Source of the DNA: Bin94 sp965215535
Lineage (GTDB): Bacteria > Gemmatimonadota > Gemmatimonadetes > Longimicrobiales > Gaopeijiaceae
Length of the DNA stretch: 64,000 bases
NCBI GenBank assembly: GCA_965215535.1
Contig: OZ244063.1
Span: forward strand, 2,666,001 to 2,730,000
Direction of reading: 5' to 3'
In this document: positions 26,572 through 35,052 of the stretch, piece by piece
Position numbering within the stretch: position 1 is the first letter of the stretch
Layout of the letters: the number at the start of each line of letters is the position of its first letter
Notes under the pieces: generated by a model
What the model was told of the DNA's origin: nothing
Seen by the model: only the letters and a program-made list of their open reading frames with translations
Database searches by the model: none
Translations under genes and position numbers: made by a program

Positions 26572-27429
26572 CTACGACAGCCACCGCTTCCGTCGCCGGT
26601 AATGCTTGACATTGCGGTAGGAGCGCCGCCCCCCCTCGCCCAGTCCCAGATAGAACTCGCGGACATCTTCGTTGTCGCGCAGCTCGGCGGCGCTGCCCTC
26701 CATGACCACCCGGCCCCCCTCCATGAGGTAGGCGAATTCGGCCGTGGCGAGCGCCAGACGCGCATTCTGCTCGACCAGAAGAATGGTGGTTCCCTCTTCG
26801 CGGTTGATGCGCCGGATGATGGCAAAGATCTTCTCGACCAGGATCGGAGCCAGCCCCAGCGAGGGTTCGTCAAGGAGCATCATGCGGGGTGCGGCCATCA
26901 GCGCGCGGCCCAGCGCCAGCATCTGCTGCTCGCCCCCGGAGAGGTGACCTGCCTGCTGGCGGCGGCGTTCGGCCAGAACCGGAAAGTAGTCGAAGACGCG
27001 CTCCAGATCGGCCTCGGCGGCCCGGCGGTTGCGGCGCGTATAGGCTCCGGCGACGAGGTTTTCGCGCACGGTCAGGTGCTCGAAGACGCGGCGGCCCTCG
27101 AGAACCTGGAAGATCCCCCTCTCGACGATTCCGTGGGCCGGGGTTCCCTGGATCTCCTCGCCCGCGAAGACGATGGTGCCATCGGTGACGGCGCCGTCTT
27201 CGATCTGCAGAAGTCCCGAGATCGCCTTCAGGGTGGTGGTCTTGCCAGCGCCATTGGCTCCGAGCAGCGCCACGATCGATCCCTCTGCCACTTCGAGCGA
27301 GAGTCCGCGCAGAACCAGGATTACGTCGTCGTAGAGAACCTCGATGTTGTTGAGGCAGAGGAGCGGTTCGGGGGCGTTTGCGGTCGTTGTGGCGCCGGCA
27401 GCGCCCGGATTTCCGGACAAGGTGGTCAT
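26572..27429 (-). CDS. livF: LIV-type ABC transporter ATP-binding protein LivF
   Basis: A 285-residue ABC ATPase. LLGANGAGKTTTLKAISG is the Walker A, LSGGEQQMLALGRAL the signature, MMLLDEPSLGLAP the Walker B, with LVEQNARLAL as the H-loop region of the LivF type. It energises uptake by the LivH/LivM permease together with LivG. The C-terminus is about 20 residues longer than usual and very basic (RRSYRNVKHYRRRKRW). Follows the substrate-binding gene by 22 bp in the same operon. Confidence 0.88.
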   Translation of the reverse strand: MTTLSGNPGAAGATTTANAPEPLLCLNNIEVLYDDVILVLRGLSLEVAEGSIVALLGANGAGKTTTLKAISGLLQIEDGAVTDGTIVFAGEEIQGTPAHGIVERGIFQVLEGRRVFEHLTVRENLVAGAYTRRNRRAAEADLERVFDYFPVLAERRRQQAGHLSGGEQQMLALGRALMAAPRMMLLDEPSLGLAPILVEKIFAIIRRINREEGTTILLVEQNARLALATAEFAYLMEGGRVVMEGSAAELRDNEDVREFYLGLGEGGRRSYRNVKHYRRRKRWLS

Positions 27430-27451
27430 GCGCAGGGAGAGCGGCTTCCGC

Positions 27452-28666
27452 TCAGGACGAGCCCGGCGCCTGAATGAACTCCGTCAGGGGTTGCCACGAT
27501 CCCTCCTCGACCCGGTAGATGCGCAGGCCCTTCGACCCCAGGTGGTCGTCGGGGGTAAAGGTGATTGGCACCGTGACGCCTCCCATGTCGAAATCGGCGA
27601 AGCTCTCCAGGCTGGCCCTGATCCGGGTGCCGGTCAGCTCGTCGCCCGCCACCAGAACGCGGCGCATGGCCTCGGCGAAGACCGCAAAGGTCCACCACCC
27701 CTGGGTATAGGCGTTGGTCCGCCCCTCGATCGATTCGCCCCTGGCGGCCAAATAGTCGCGAATGAGGCGGGTTCCGGGTACATCGGCGGTCAGCGGCGCA
27801 TAGGGCATGGTTCCCATGACGCCCTCGGCCGCCTCGTTCGCAAGCTCGACCAACTGGGCATTGGCGCACCAATTGAGACAGATAAAGGTCGCCTCCAGAC
27901 CCAGGTTGCGTGCATTCTGCAGAGCCAGGGCGGCCGGGCCGGAGGTGTTCTGGAGGACGACGTAGCGGGCGCCGCTCTGGCGGACACGCGCAAATTCGGC
28001 GGTGAAATCGACGGCGCCGCGCGGCATGGGGTGGAGCGAGAGATCAATGCCCCGGGCTTCGGCGAAGGCCTGGCCTCCATGGCGCGCCGGCGAAAGACCG
28101 AAGGGGCTGGCGTTGTGCATCAGGGCAACGGCGGGAGGACCGCCACCCGGATTGTTGCGGGCGTGGTCGCTCTGAATCCAATCGAGGGCAATGCGAAGCT
28201 GATCGCTGTAGCTGGTTGCCACAAGGAAGTTGTAGGGAGCCTCGGCGGGATTGCCGAGCATGTGCGAGAGCGAGGCCGAGCTGAAGGGAATTTCATCTTC
28301 GGCGACGCGCAGTTGCAGCGCCTCGGTATCGCCGGTTCCCCAGCCCATGAAGATGACCGCGCCCTCGTTGACGAACTGTCCGTAGAGCTGCTCGGCGCGA
28401 TCGACCTGGTAGGCGTAGTCCTGGTAGATGAGCTCGAGCGGCCGTCCCTCGATTCCGCCCTGTTCATTGGTCCAGGCGGCGAAGTCGCGAATGCCGTCGG
28501 CGTAGTCGGTGCCCACATCGGCGGTCGGGCCGGTCAGATCGAAAATTGCGCCCACCCTGATCGGGGCATCGGGGGCGTCGGCGGCCATCTCGGAGCCGTC
28601 TCCGCAGGCTGTGGCCAATATGGCGGCGATCAGGGCGGCGGCGGTGCCGGGGAGGGGATGGTTCAT
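27452..28666 (-). CDS. LIV-type ABC transporter substrate-binding lipoprotein
   Basis: A 404-residue periplasmic-binding protein with a lipoprotein signal (AAILATACG). The fold is the Leu/Ile/Val type I binding protein: IRVGAIFDLTGPTADVG at the start, FAAWTNEQGGIEGRPLELIYQDY, VIFMGWGTGDTEAL and a lobe-2 stretch GVMGTMPYAPLTADVPGT. AGGAAG lies 9 nt before the ATG. The ligand is unlikely to be fixed by family alone: relatives bind branched-chain amino acids, amides, urea or aromatic acids. The two CoA ligases in the operon hint at a carboxylic-acid ligand. Confidence 0.87.
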   Translation of the reverse strand: MNHPLPGTAAALIAAILATACGDGSEMAADAPDAPIRVGAIFDLTGPTADVGTDYADGIRDFAAWTNEQGGIEGRPLELIYQDYAYQVDRAEQLYGQFVNEGAVIFMGWGTGDTEALQLRVAEDEIPFSSASLSHMLGNPAEAPYNFLVATSYSDQLRIALDWIQSDHARNNPGGGPPAVALMHNASPFGLSPARHGGQAFAEARGIDLSLHPMPRGAVDFTAEFARVRQSGARYVVLQNTSGPAALALQNARNLGLEATFICLNWCANAQLVELANEAAEGVMGTMPYAPLTADVPGTRLIRDYLAARGESIEGRTNAYTQGWWTFAVFAEAMRRVLVAGDELTGTRIRASLESFADFDMGGVTVPITFTPDDHLGSKGLRIYRVEEGSWQPLTEFIQAPGSS

Positions 28667-28816
28667 TGGGGTGGTCTTCCTGGCGGGGATTGCAGGACTG
28701 GCCTTGCAGGATTGAGGTCTTTGCAGGGTGGGGACCGCAGGCGCAATCCGTCAAGGGAGCGACTTCGCATACAGCGGGCAGAGCCTATGCCGCCGATGGA
28801 CCGTGGTGCGCCGCCA

Positions 28817-29875
28817 CTACCCCTTCCGATAGGCAAAGGGCCATACATGAAAATAATCCTTCACATTGATCCACAGCCTGGAGAGGCCGCGCGGCTCAAA
28901 GATCAGAAACACGATAATCACAATTCCGAAGACGGCGTGCTGTATATGGGGAAGGAGTCCCGCCACCTGCGGCGCGGTTTCCTGTATGGCGCGCCCGGCA
29001 TTGTTGATGAATGCGGGTAGAAGGGTAATGAGGGCCGCGCCCATGAAGGAGCCGCGCACCGAACCCAGGCCCCCGACAATAATCATGGCCAGATAGGCAA
29101 CGCTGGTCTCGAGGGTGAAGCGTTCCCAACTCACAATATTGCGATAGAAGGCGAGCATGGCGCCACACAACCCCACCAGGAAGGACGAAGTGGCGAAGGC
29201 CAGCAGCTTGGTGCGCGCCACATTGACGCCGATCACGCTGGCCGCAATATCCTGATCGCGCACCGCAACGAATGCGCGTCCCATACGGGTGCGAAAGAGG
29301 TTGGCCGCGAAGAGCGCCGTTCCCGCCGCCAGGGCCGCGCCGATCCAGTAGAAGGCAAAGGGGCTGTTCAGGCGTGCGCCGAAGAGGCGGGGCGAGGCCA
29401 GAACCAGCGCTTCGGTGCCGCCGGTCAGCCAGCTCCAGTGCGTCATCAGCCATTCGACAATTTCCTGTGCGGCCAGCGTTGCAATGGCAAGGTACAATCC
29501 CTTGAGGCGCAGAGAGGGCAGCCCAAAGAAGGCACCCGCCGCCGCCGCAATGCAGCAGGCCAGAGGAATGGCAACGGGCCAGGGAAGGTCCGCGCGCAGA
29601 ACGAGAAGTCCCGTGCCGTAGGCGCCGATGGCCATGAAGGCGCCCTGTCCGAGCGAGATCTGGCCGGTGTAGCCCACCAAAATGTTGAGGCCGAGGGCGC
29701 CGATTGTGGCGATGGCCACCTGATTTCCCAGATCGAGCCAGTAGCTGTTGGCCAGGAAGGGATAGACGACAATCGCAGCCGCGAGGAGGGCCAGGCGAAC
29801 TTTCTGGGCCGGGCGGGGGCGAAGCGCCATCCCGGTGTCGTAGCGGGTGTGGAAGATGCCGCATTCGTAGCTCAT
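28817..29875 (-). CDS. livM: LIV-type ABC transporter permease LivM
   Basis: A 352-residue membrane protein with about nine hydrophobic segments (LALLAAAIVVYPFLA, AIATIGALGLNILVGYTGQ, PLACCIAAAAGAFFG and others). GYTGQISLGQGAFMAIGAYG and the cytoplasmic loop GRAFVAVRDQDIAASVIGVNVARTK (described in parts) are hallmarks of LivM. ATG 29875 overlaps the stop of livH as ATGA. Together with LivH it forms the membrane channel of the importer. About 150 bp without a recognised gene separate its end from the binding-protein gene. Confidence 0.9.
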   Translation of the reverse strand: MSYECGIFHTRYDTGMALRPRPAQKVRLALLAAAIVVYPFLANSYWLDLGNQVAIATIGALGLNILVGYTGQISLGQGAFMAIGAYGTGLLVLRADLPWPVAIPLACCIAAAAGAFFGLPSLRLKGLYLAIATLAAQEIVEWLMTHWSWLTGGTEALVLASPRLFGARLNSPFAFYWIGAALAAGTALFAANLFRTRMGRAFVAVRDQDIAASVIGVNVARTKLLAFATSSFLVGLCGAMLAFYRNIVSWERFTLETSVAYLAMIIVGGLGSVRGSFMGAALITLLPAFINNAGRAIQETAPQVAGLLPHIQHAVFGIVIIVFLIFEPRGLSRLWINVKDYFHVWPFAYRKG

Positions 29876-30744
29876 ACGCGCTCGATGACCTCCTTCCCGA
29901 AGAGGCCGTAGGGGCGAATCATCAGCACAAGCACAAGCACAACATAGGGAACGACCAGATTGAGCCCGTAGCCGAGATAGCTCCCGGCATAAGCCTCGAG
30001 CAGACCGATGATTGCGCCTCCGACGATCGCTCCCGGAATCGAGTCCAATCCCCCGAGAATGACCACCGGAAAGACGCGCAGACCGATCTGGGCCACATTG
30101 GGCGTGACCCCGACGATGTTGCCCAGCATGACGCCGCCGATCGCGGCCGAGGCCGCCGCCAGTCCCCACGCCACCGCCAGAACGCGCGGAACGCTGATCC
30201 CCATGCTCAGTGCGGCCTGCTGGTCGTCGGCGATGGCGCGCATGGCGATTCCATCGCGGGCATGGCGAAAGAAGAGCCCCAGCGTGGCCAGAACCACGAG
30301 CGCAAGGGGAATCGAGAGGAGGCGGTCGGCCGCAAGAACCGCCGAACCGATCGCAATCGTGCCTTCGGGAAGGAAGGAATCGAAGGAGCGCGGCGCCGGG
30401 CCCCAGATTGCATTCACAATGCTGCGCAAAATCGAGGAGAGGCCAATCGTGACCATGATCATCGAGATGACGGGCTCGCCGATCAGGGGGCGCAGCACAA
30501 GTCGTTCGATCGCCAGTGCCACCGCAACCGCCAGGAGGATTGTGACGGCCACGCCGATGCTCCAGGGAAGCCCGGTTTGCGCCACCGCGAAGAAGATCAG
30601 GTAGGTGCCGAGGAGGAGCAGATCGCCCTGGGCAAAGTTGATGACGTCGCTGGCCTTGTAGATGACCACAAATCCGGCCGCCGCCAGCGCATAGATCATT
30701 CCGGTGCTCAACCCCGAAAGGGTCAGTTGCAGAAAGTCGGCCAT
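29872..30744 (-). CDS. livH: LIV-type ABC transporter permease LivH
   Basis: A 290-residue membrane protein. It starts QLTLSGLSTGMIYALAAAG and continues VIYKASDVINFAQGDLLLLG, both typical of LivH. The EAA-like loop is HARDGIAMRAIADDQQAALSMG, and the C-terminal membrane part has GGLDSIPGAIVGGAIIGLLE. About eight transmembrane segments. Starts 7 bp after the long-chain acyl-CoA ligase stop and overlaps livM by 4 bp. Confidence 0.9.
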   Translation of the reverse strand: MADFLQLTLSGLSTGMIYALAAAGFVVIYKASDVINFAQGDLLLLGTYLIFFAVAQTGLPWSIGVAVTILLAVAVALAIERLVLRPLIGEPVISMIMVTIGLSSILRSIVNAIWGPAPRSFDSFLPEGTIAIGSAVLAADRLLSIPLALVVLATLGLFFRHARDGIAMRAIADDQQAALSMGISVPRVLAVAWGLAAASAAIGGVMLGNIVGVTPNVAQIGLRVFPVVILGGLDSIPGAIVGGAIIGLLEAYAGSYLGYGLNLVVPYVVLVLVLMIRPYGLFGKEVIERV

Positions 30745-30751
30745 GGCGGGG

Positions 30752-32785
30752 TCAGCTCGTCATTTGCTCGATGCGAAGATCGTGCGTCACCTCGGCGCTG
30801 CGCCCATCCTGATAGGTGATGTCGGTCGTGACGGTGACCGATTCGCCCTCGCCCTGCAGCGCCGCGACAATTTCGCGAAAGCGATCGGCGATGTGCCTGC
30901 GCCGGATCTTGCGGGTGCGGGTCAGCTCGGCGTCGTCGGCGTGCAGCTCCTTGTGCAGAAGGACGAAACGGCAGATGCGGGCTGCCTGGGGAAGCGTTTC
31001 ATTCACCGATTTCACATGGGTGCGAACAAGGCAGTAAACTTCGGGGCGGCGGGCCAGATCGGTCAACGTTGTGTAGCCGATTTTGTGCTCTTCGGCCCAC
31101 TGTCCCGCATTTTCGGCGTCGATGGCGATCATGGCGGTCACGAAGGGAGCCCGATCGCCGCCAAAGACAACCGCTTCCTGGATATGGGGGCTGAATTTGA
31201 GTTTGTTTTCGACAAATTGAGGCGAAAAATTTGTGCCATCGGCAAGTTTCATCACATCGGCCAGCCGGTCGATGACAACAAGGTGGCCGTCGGGTTCGAA
31301 GTATCCGGCGTCGCCCGAGTGCAGCCAGCCGCCCGCAAGCGCTTCGCGCGTGGCTTCGGGATTGCGAAAATATCCCTGGAAGACGGCGGGTCCGCGACAG
31401 AGAATTTCGCCCTCGTCCGAGATGCGGATTTCGGTGCGGGGAAAGGGTTTGCCGACTGTATGAAAGCGAATGTCGCCATCGCGATGCACAACCGAGATTC
31501 CCGAAACCTCGGTCTGGCCATAGAGCTGCTTGAGGTTGACCCCGATGGAGTGAAAGAAGCGGAAGACGTCGGGGCCGAGCGCGGCGCCGCCGGTATAGGC
31601 GCGACGGACGCGGCTGAGCCCGAGATGGTCGCGAATGTGGTGCAGAACGATCCAGTCGGCGAGGCGGTGGCGGATGCGGTGCCGGATTCGGGGACGCCGG
31701 CCATCTGCGGTTGCCCCGGCGCGCGCCTCGGCTTCGGCGGCCCCCTCGCGCAGAGCCCAGCGGTAGAGCCAGCCCTTCAGCGGTGTGGTATCGTGGGCCA
31801 TGACCTGCACATCGGAGACCATCTTCTCCCAGATTCGCGGCGGCGACATCAGAAAGCCGGGGCCGATTTCGCGCATGTCGCTCTGCACGGTGGCGGTCTC
31901 TTCGGGGTAGTTGACGGTGAAGCCGGCGTAGAGCGCGCTGGCCACCCCGACCATCTGTTCGCCGATCCAGGCCAGCGGCAGAAAGGAGACGAACTCGTCG
32001 CCGGGCGCCATCGGATCGACTTCGCAGAGCTGCGCCGCCATTGCCACCAGATTGGCATGCGAAAGCATGGCCAGCCTGGGAACCGAGGTGGTGCCCGACG
32101 TTGTGCAGAGAAGCGCCGTGTCGCCGGGGTCGATTTCGCTCAGGCGCCGCATGAAGTCGTCGGGCGCTGCCCGGTGCGCCGCCTCGCCCAGGGCCTCGAC
32201 CTCGGCGAAGGAGATCATTCCGGGGGCGCGGTAGTCATGCAGTCCGCGGGGGTCGTAATAGATGATTCGCTCCAGCCCGGGAAGCGCGTCCCGCACCTCG
32301 AGCACCTTGTCAACCTGTTCCTGGTCTTCGGCCACAATCACCCGGGGCTCGGCCACGCGCAACATCCGGACCAGCTCATCGGCAATGGAGTCCTGGTACA
32401 GGCCCAGCGGAAGCGCACCGATCGCCTGTGCGGCCAGCTCCGCAATCACCCACTCGGGGCGATTGTCGCCAATGATCGCAAGGCGATCCCCCCGGGCCAC
32501 CCCCAGCCCGGCCACCCCCAGTGCAAAGCTCTGCACCCGTACCAGAAGCTGTTCCCAGGTCAGCTCCTGCCAGATCCCGAACTCCTTTTCGCGGAGCGCG
32601 GTGGCGTGTGGCGCAAGGGTGGCGCGGCGCACCAGCAATCCCGGAAGCGTGTTGCTCTCGCATGGGAGCGGGCCAGGCGACTTCGCATGCGGGCTGTACC
32701 CCTCTCCGCTCGGCGGTCGTTCCGTCGGCACCCCCTGTGTCCCCTGCATCTGTGCCTTTTCCTGCTGCGCCTCGGCATGATTCAT
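30752..32785 (-). CDS. AMP-dependent long-chain acyl-CoA ligase-like protein
   Basis: A 677-residue ANL-superfamily enzyme. The P-loop-like motif is LLCTTSGTTSVPRLAMLSH, followed by FLPLAWIGEQMVG, YTGGAALGPDVFRFFHSIG, LKQLYGQTEVSGIS (acyl-AMP site) and GWLHSGDAGYFEPDGHLVVIDR with the ribose-binding Asp, then the hinge Arg. The size and the LYQDSIADEL region resemble bacterial long-chain fatty acid-CoA ligases of the FAA1/FadD15 type. Its ATG overlaps the livG stop (ATGA). In this place it probably activates whatever acid the ABC importer brings in. A CxR-rich insert near residue 360 (ATADGRRPRIRHRIRHR) is unusual. Confidence 0.85.
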   Translation of the reverse strand: MNHAEAQQEKAQMQGTQGVPTERPPSGEGYSPHAKSPGPLPCESNTLPGLLVRRATLAPHATALREKEFGIWQELTWEQLLVRVQSFALGVAGLGVARGDRLAIIGDNRPEWVIAELAAQAIGALPLGLYQDSIADELVRMLRVAEPRVIVAEDQEQVDKVLEVRDALPGLERIIYYDPRGLHDYRAPGMISFAEVEALGEAAHRAAPDDFMRRLSEIDPGDTALLCTTSGTTSVPRLAMLSHANLVAMAAQLCEVDPMAPGDEFVSFLPLAWIGEQMVGVASALYAGFTVNYPEETATVQSDMREIGPGFLMSPPRIWEKMVSDVQVMAHDTTPLKGWLYRWALREGAAEAEARAGATADGRRPRIRHRIRHRLADWIVLHHIRDHLGLSRVRRAYTGGAALGPDVFRFFHSIGVNLKQLYGQTEVSGISVVHRDGDIRFHTVGKPFPRTEIRISDEGEILCRGPAVFQGYFRNPEATREALAGGWLHSGDAGYFEPDGHLVVIDRLADVMKLADGTNFSPQFVENKLKFSPHIQEAVVFGGDRAPFVTAMIAIDAENAGQWAEEHKIGYTTLTDLARRPEVYCLVRTHVKSVNETLPQAARICRFVLLHKELHADDAELTRTRKIRRRHIADRFREIVAALQGEGESVTVTTDITYQDGRSAEVTHDLRIEQMTS

Positions 32786-33606
32786 TGAAGTACGCTGCCC
32801 TCTTTGGCGTCACCGTTGGTTGCGCGCCCCAGGTAGGCATCGATCACGGCAGCATTGCGGCGCACCTCGGCCGGCGTTCCCACCGCAATGCGGCGCCCGA
32901 AGTCGAGGACCGCCACCCGGCTGGCAATATCCATGATGATGTCGATATCGTGATCGATCACCAGCACCGTCACGCCCCGCTCCTCGTGCAGATCCAGGAT
33001 AAAGCGGGCCATCGATTCCTTCTCTTCGGCATTCATCCCCGCGGTGGGTTCGTCGAGCAGAAGAAGGGTCGGCCCCAGGGTCAGAGCGCGCGCCATCTCC
33101 ACCAGACGCTGTTCCCCGTAGGCCAATTGCCCGACCACGCGATTGCGAAGGGGCTCCAGCTTCATGAAATCGATCGTCTCCTCAACCTGCCGCCGCTGGG
33201 CGATCTCGCGCCGGCGCTGCCGCCCCAGATAGATGCCTCCGGCCACCACGCCGCCCCGCATATGTACATGCCGGCCCAGCATGAGGTTCTCCAGAACGGT
33301 CATGTGGCGAAAGAGCTCGATATTCTGAAAGGTACGGGCGACGCCCAGCGCGGCCAGATGGTGTGGCGCCAGGCGGTGGAGCGCGTGCCGCCGTCCATCG
33401 GAGCCGGTCAGAACAATTGTGCCCCTCTCCGGGCGGTAGAGACCCGAGATGCAGTTCAGAACACTGGTCTTGCCCGCGCCATTGGGACCGATGAGCGCGA
33501 GGAGTTCGCCGCGCCGAATCTCGAGGTCAAGGCCATCGAGGGCGGTGACGCCGCCGAAACGAAGGGTGAGGTCGCAGATTTCAAGCAGAGACGGAGGCAG
33601 GATCAT
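32782..33606 (-). CDS. livG: LIV-type ABC transporter ATP-binding protein LivG
   Basis: A 274-residue ABC ATPase. Walker A is LIGPNGAGKTSVLNCISG, the Q-loop region LGVARTFQNIELFRHMTV, the signature LAYGEQRLVEMARAL and Walker B LLLLDEPTAGMNAEEKE, the latter pattern being specific for LivG. The H-loop is VLVIDHDIDIIMDIASRV. ATG 33606 is chosen because the ATPase domain begins about seven residues later. First complete gene of the transporter group and coupled to the ligase by a 4-bp overlap. Confidence 0.9.
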   Translation of the reverse strand: MILPPSLLEICDLTLRFGGVTALDGLDLEIRRGELLALIGPNGAGKTSVLNCISGLYRPERGTIVLTGSDGRRHALHRLAPHHLAALGVARTFQNIELFRHMTVLENLMLGRHVHMRGGVVAGGIYLGRQRRREIAQRRQVEETIDFMKLEPLRNRVVGQLAYGEQRLVEMARALTLGPTLLLLDEPTAGMNAEEKESMARFILDLHEERGVTVLVIDHDIDIIMDIASRVAVLDFGRRIAVGTPAEVRRNAAVIDAYLGRATNGDAKEGSVLQ

Positions 33607-33676
33607 GGGACTGTCGGCGGGGCCAGGGAGGGGGCCGCGCCTGCTCGGTACGCCAACTGTACGAATTGCCGGGGGG

Positions 33677-35052
33677 CTACCAAGCCGTCCCCTGCTTCCG
33701 CGATCCCGGAAGCCGTCTTCCACCCACCCACACCCCCTCGATCTCGCGCAAATTGCCGATCTCGCGGAATGGATCGGCGCGCAGCAGAATCAGGTCCGCC
33801 CGCCGTCCCTCCTGCAGAGTTCCGATGTCGTCCCGGCCCAGACAGGAAGCCGCCACCCCGGTCGCGGCGCGCAGAATCTGCTCGACCGAGAGGTCCGCGT
33901 TGGCCATCATCTGCATCTCCATATGCTCGAAGTAGCCCTGGAAGTGGCCCAGCGGCCCCGAATCCGTTCCCAGCGCAATCGGAATGCGCGCACTCGAGAT
34001 CAGGGTAAGATTGGCCATCGCCACCTCGAGAGCACGGCCATAGGCTTCGGCCGCGCCCGACGCCCGGATCTGCGCCTGCCATGCCGGGGCGCTCAGCCGT
34101 TCGATCTGTGCCGAATCGACATCGCTGGTCAGGAAGGGGTCGTCGAAGAAGTCGGGGCGGCTGCCATAGGCAAATGTCGAGAGGTCGCGCGTCAGTGTAG
34201 GGACATAACAGACGCCGGTTTCGTGCATAAGTCCAACGAGTTCGTCATCGACCGGCAGGTCGCGAACGCTGTGGGCGATCATGCCGGTGCCCGCGCGCAG
34301 AAGCGCCTTGGCATCTCGCCGGTAGAAGATGTGCGAAGCCACCGGGAGTCCATGCTCGCGGGCGCGGTTGATCACGGCATGGTAGACCGCCGGGGACATC
34401 GGGGTGGTGGCACCCGGTTGTCGTCGACGCGGATCTTTACCCAATCGGGATGCAGCGGAGCGAGCCGGTCGATCTCAAGTGCGGCCTGTTCGGCTGTCGC
34501 GGGAGTCTGAATCGGTCCCGAAACCAGGAGGCGCGCATGACCGGGGGAATCGGTCCAGCTCCGGTCGCGGATGGCGAAGGCGGATGGGTGCTCGCCCCCC
34601 AGGCTGTTGACGGTCGTGATGCCGAAACGTGCATAGCGGCGAAGTTCGGCCAATACAAAGTCGCGGTAGCCGATCCCGCTCTCGGGCACCCACGTTGCGC
34701 CCACATGACCATGTGCATTGATGAGGCCCGGTACGATAAATCCGTCGGCGGCAACGATGAAGCGATCGGCGGCCCCGGGTCCTCTGCGCTCGATCCAGGC
34801 AGCGCGCAGTGCGGCCGGATCCGAATCCGCATCGACGGGGTTCACCGAGAGAATCCGCCCGCCCCCGATCTGCACGATTGCATTGGGAATCGGGGGCGCG
34901 CCGGTTCCGTCCCACAGGGTGGCGCCATGGATGACCATCTCCGCCGACGGATCGATCACCCGTCCCGCCCGGTCGCAGCCGCCGGTCGCCAGCAGAGCCG
35001 CCAGCGCGAGGAGGGTGGCCGCGCGACCGCCCATCTGCCGAAATCGCGTCAC
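33677..35052 (-). pseudogene. Amidohydrolase lipoprotein split by a frameshift
   Basis: Two adjoining frames together make one amidohydrolase. The first (from a GTG at 35052, or ATG 35034) has a lipoprotein-like signal (LLALAALLATGGC), VIHGATLWDGTG, the metal site IVPGLINAHGHVGATWV and ends in DWVKIRVDDN. The second resumes at about 34415 with GATTPMSPAVYHAVINRA and continues through HIFYRRDA, MIAHSVRDLP, ALGTDSGPL (metal Asp) and LQEGRRADLILLRADP. Only a single-base indel near 34411-34420 (plus-strand ACCCGGTT) separates them. The GTG overlaps the thiC stop (GTGA). Either a recent mutation, a sequencing error or, less likely, recoding. Confidence 0.8.
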
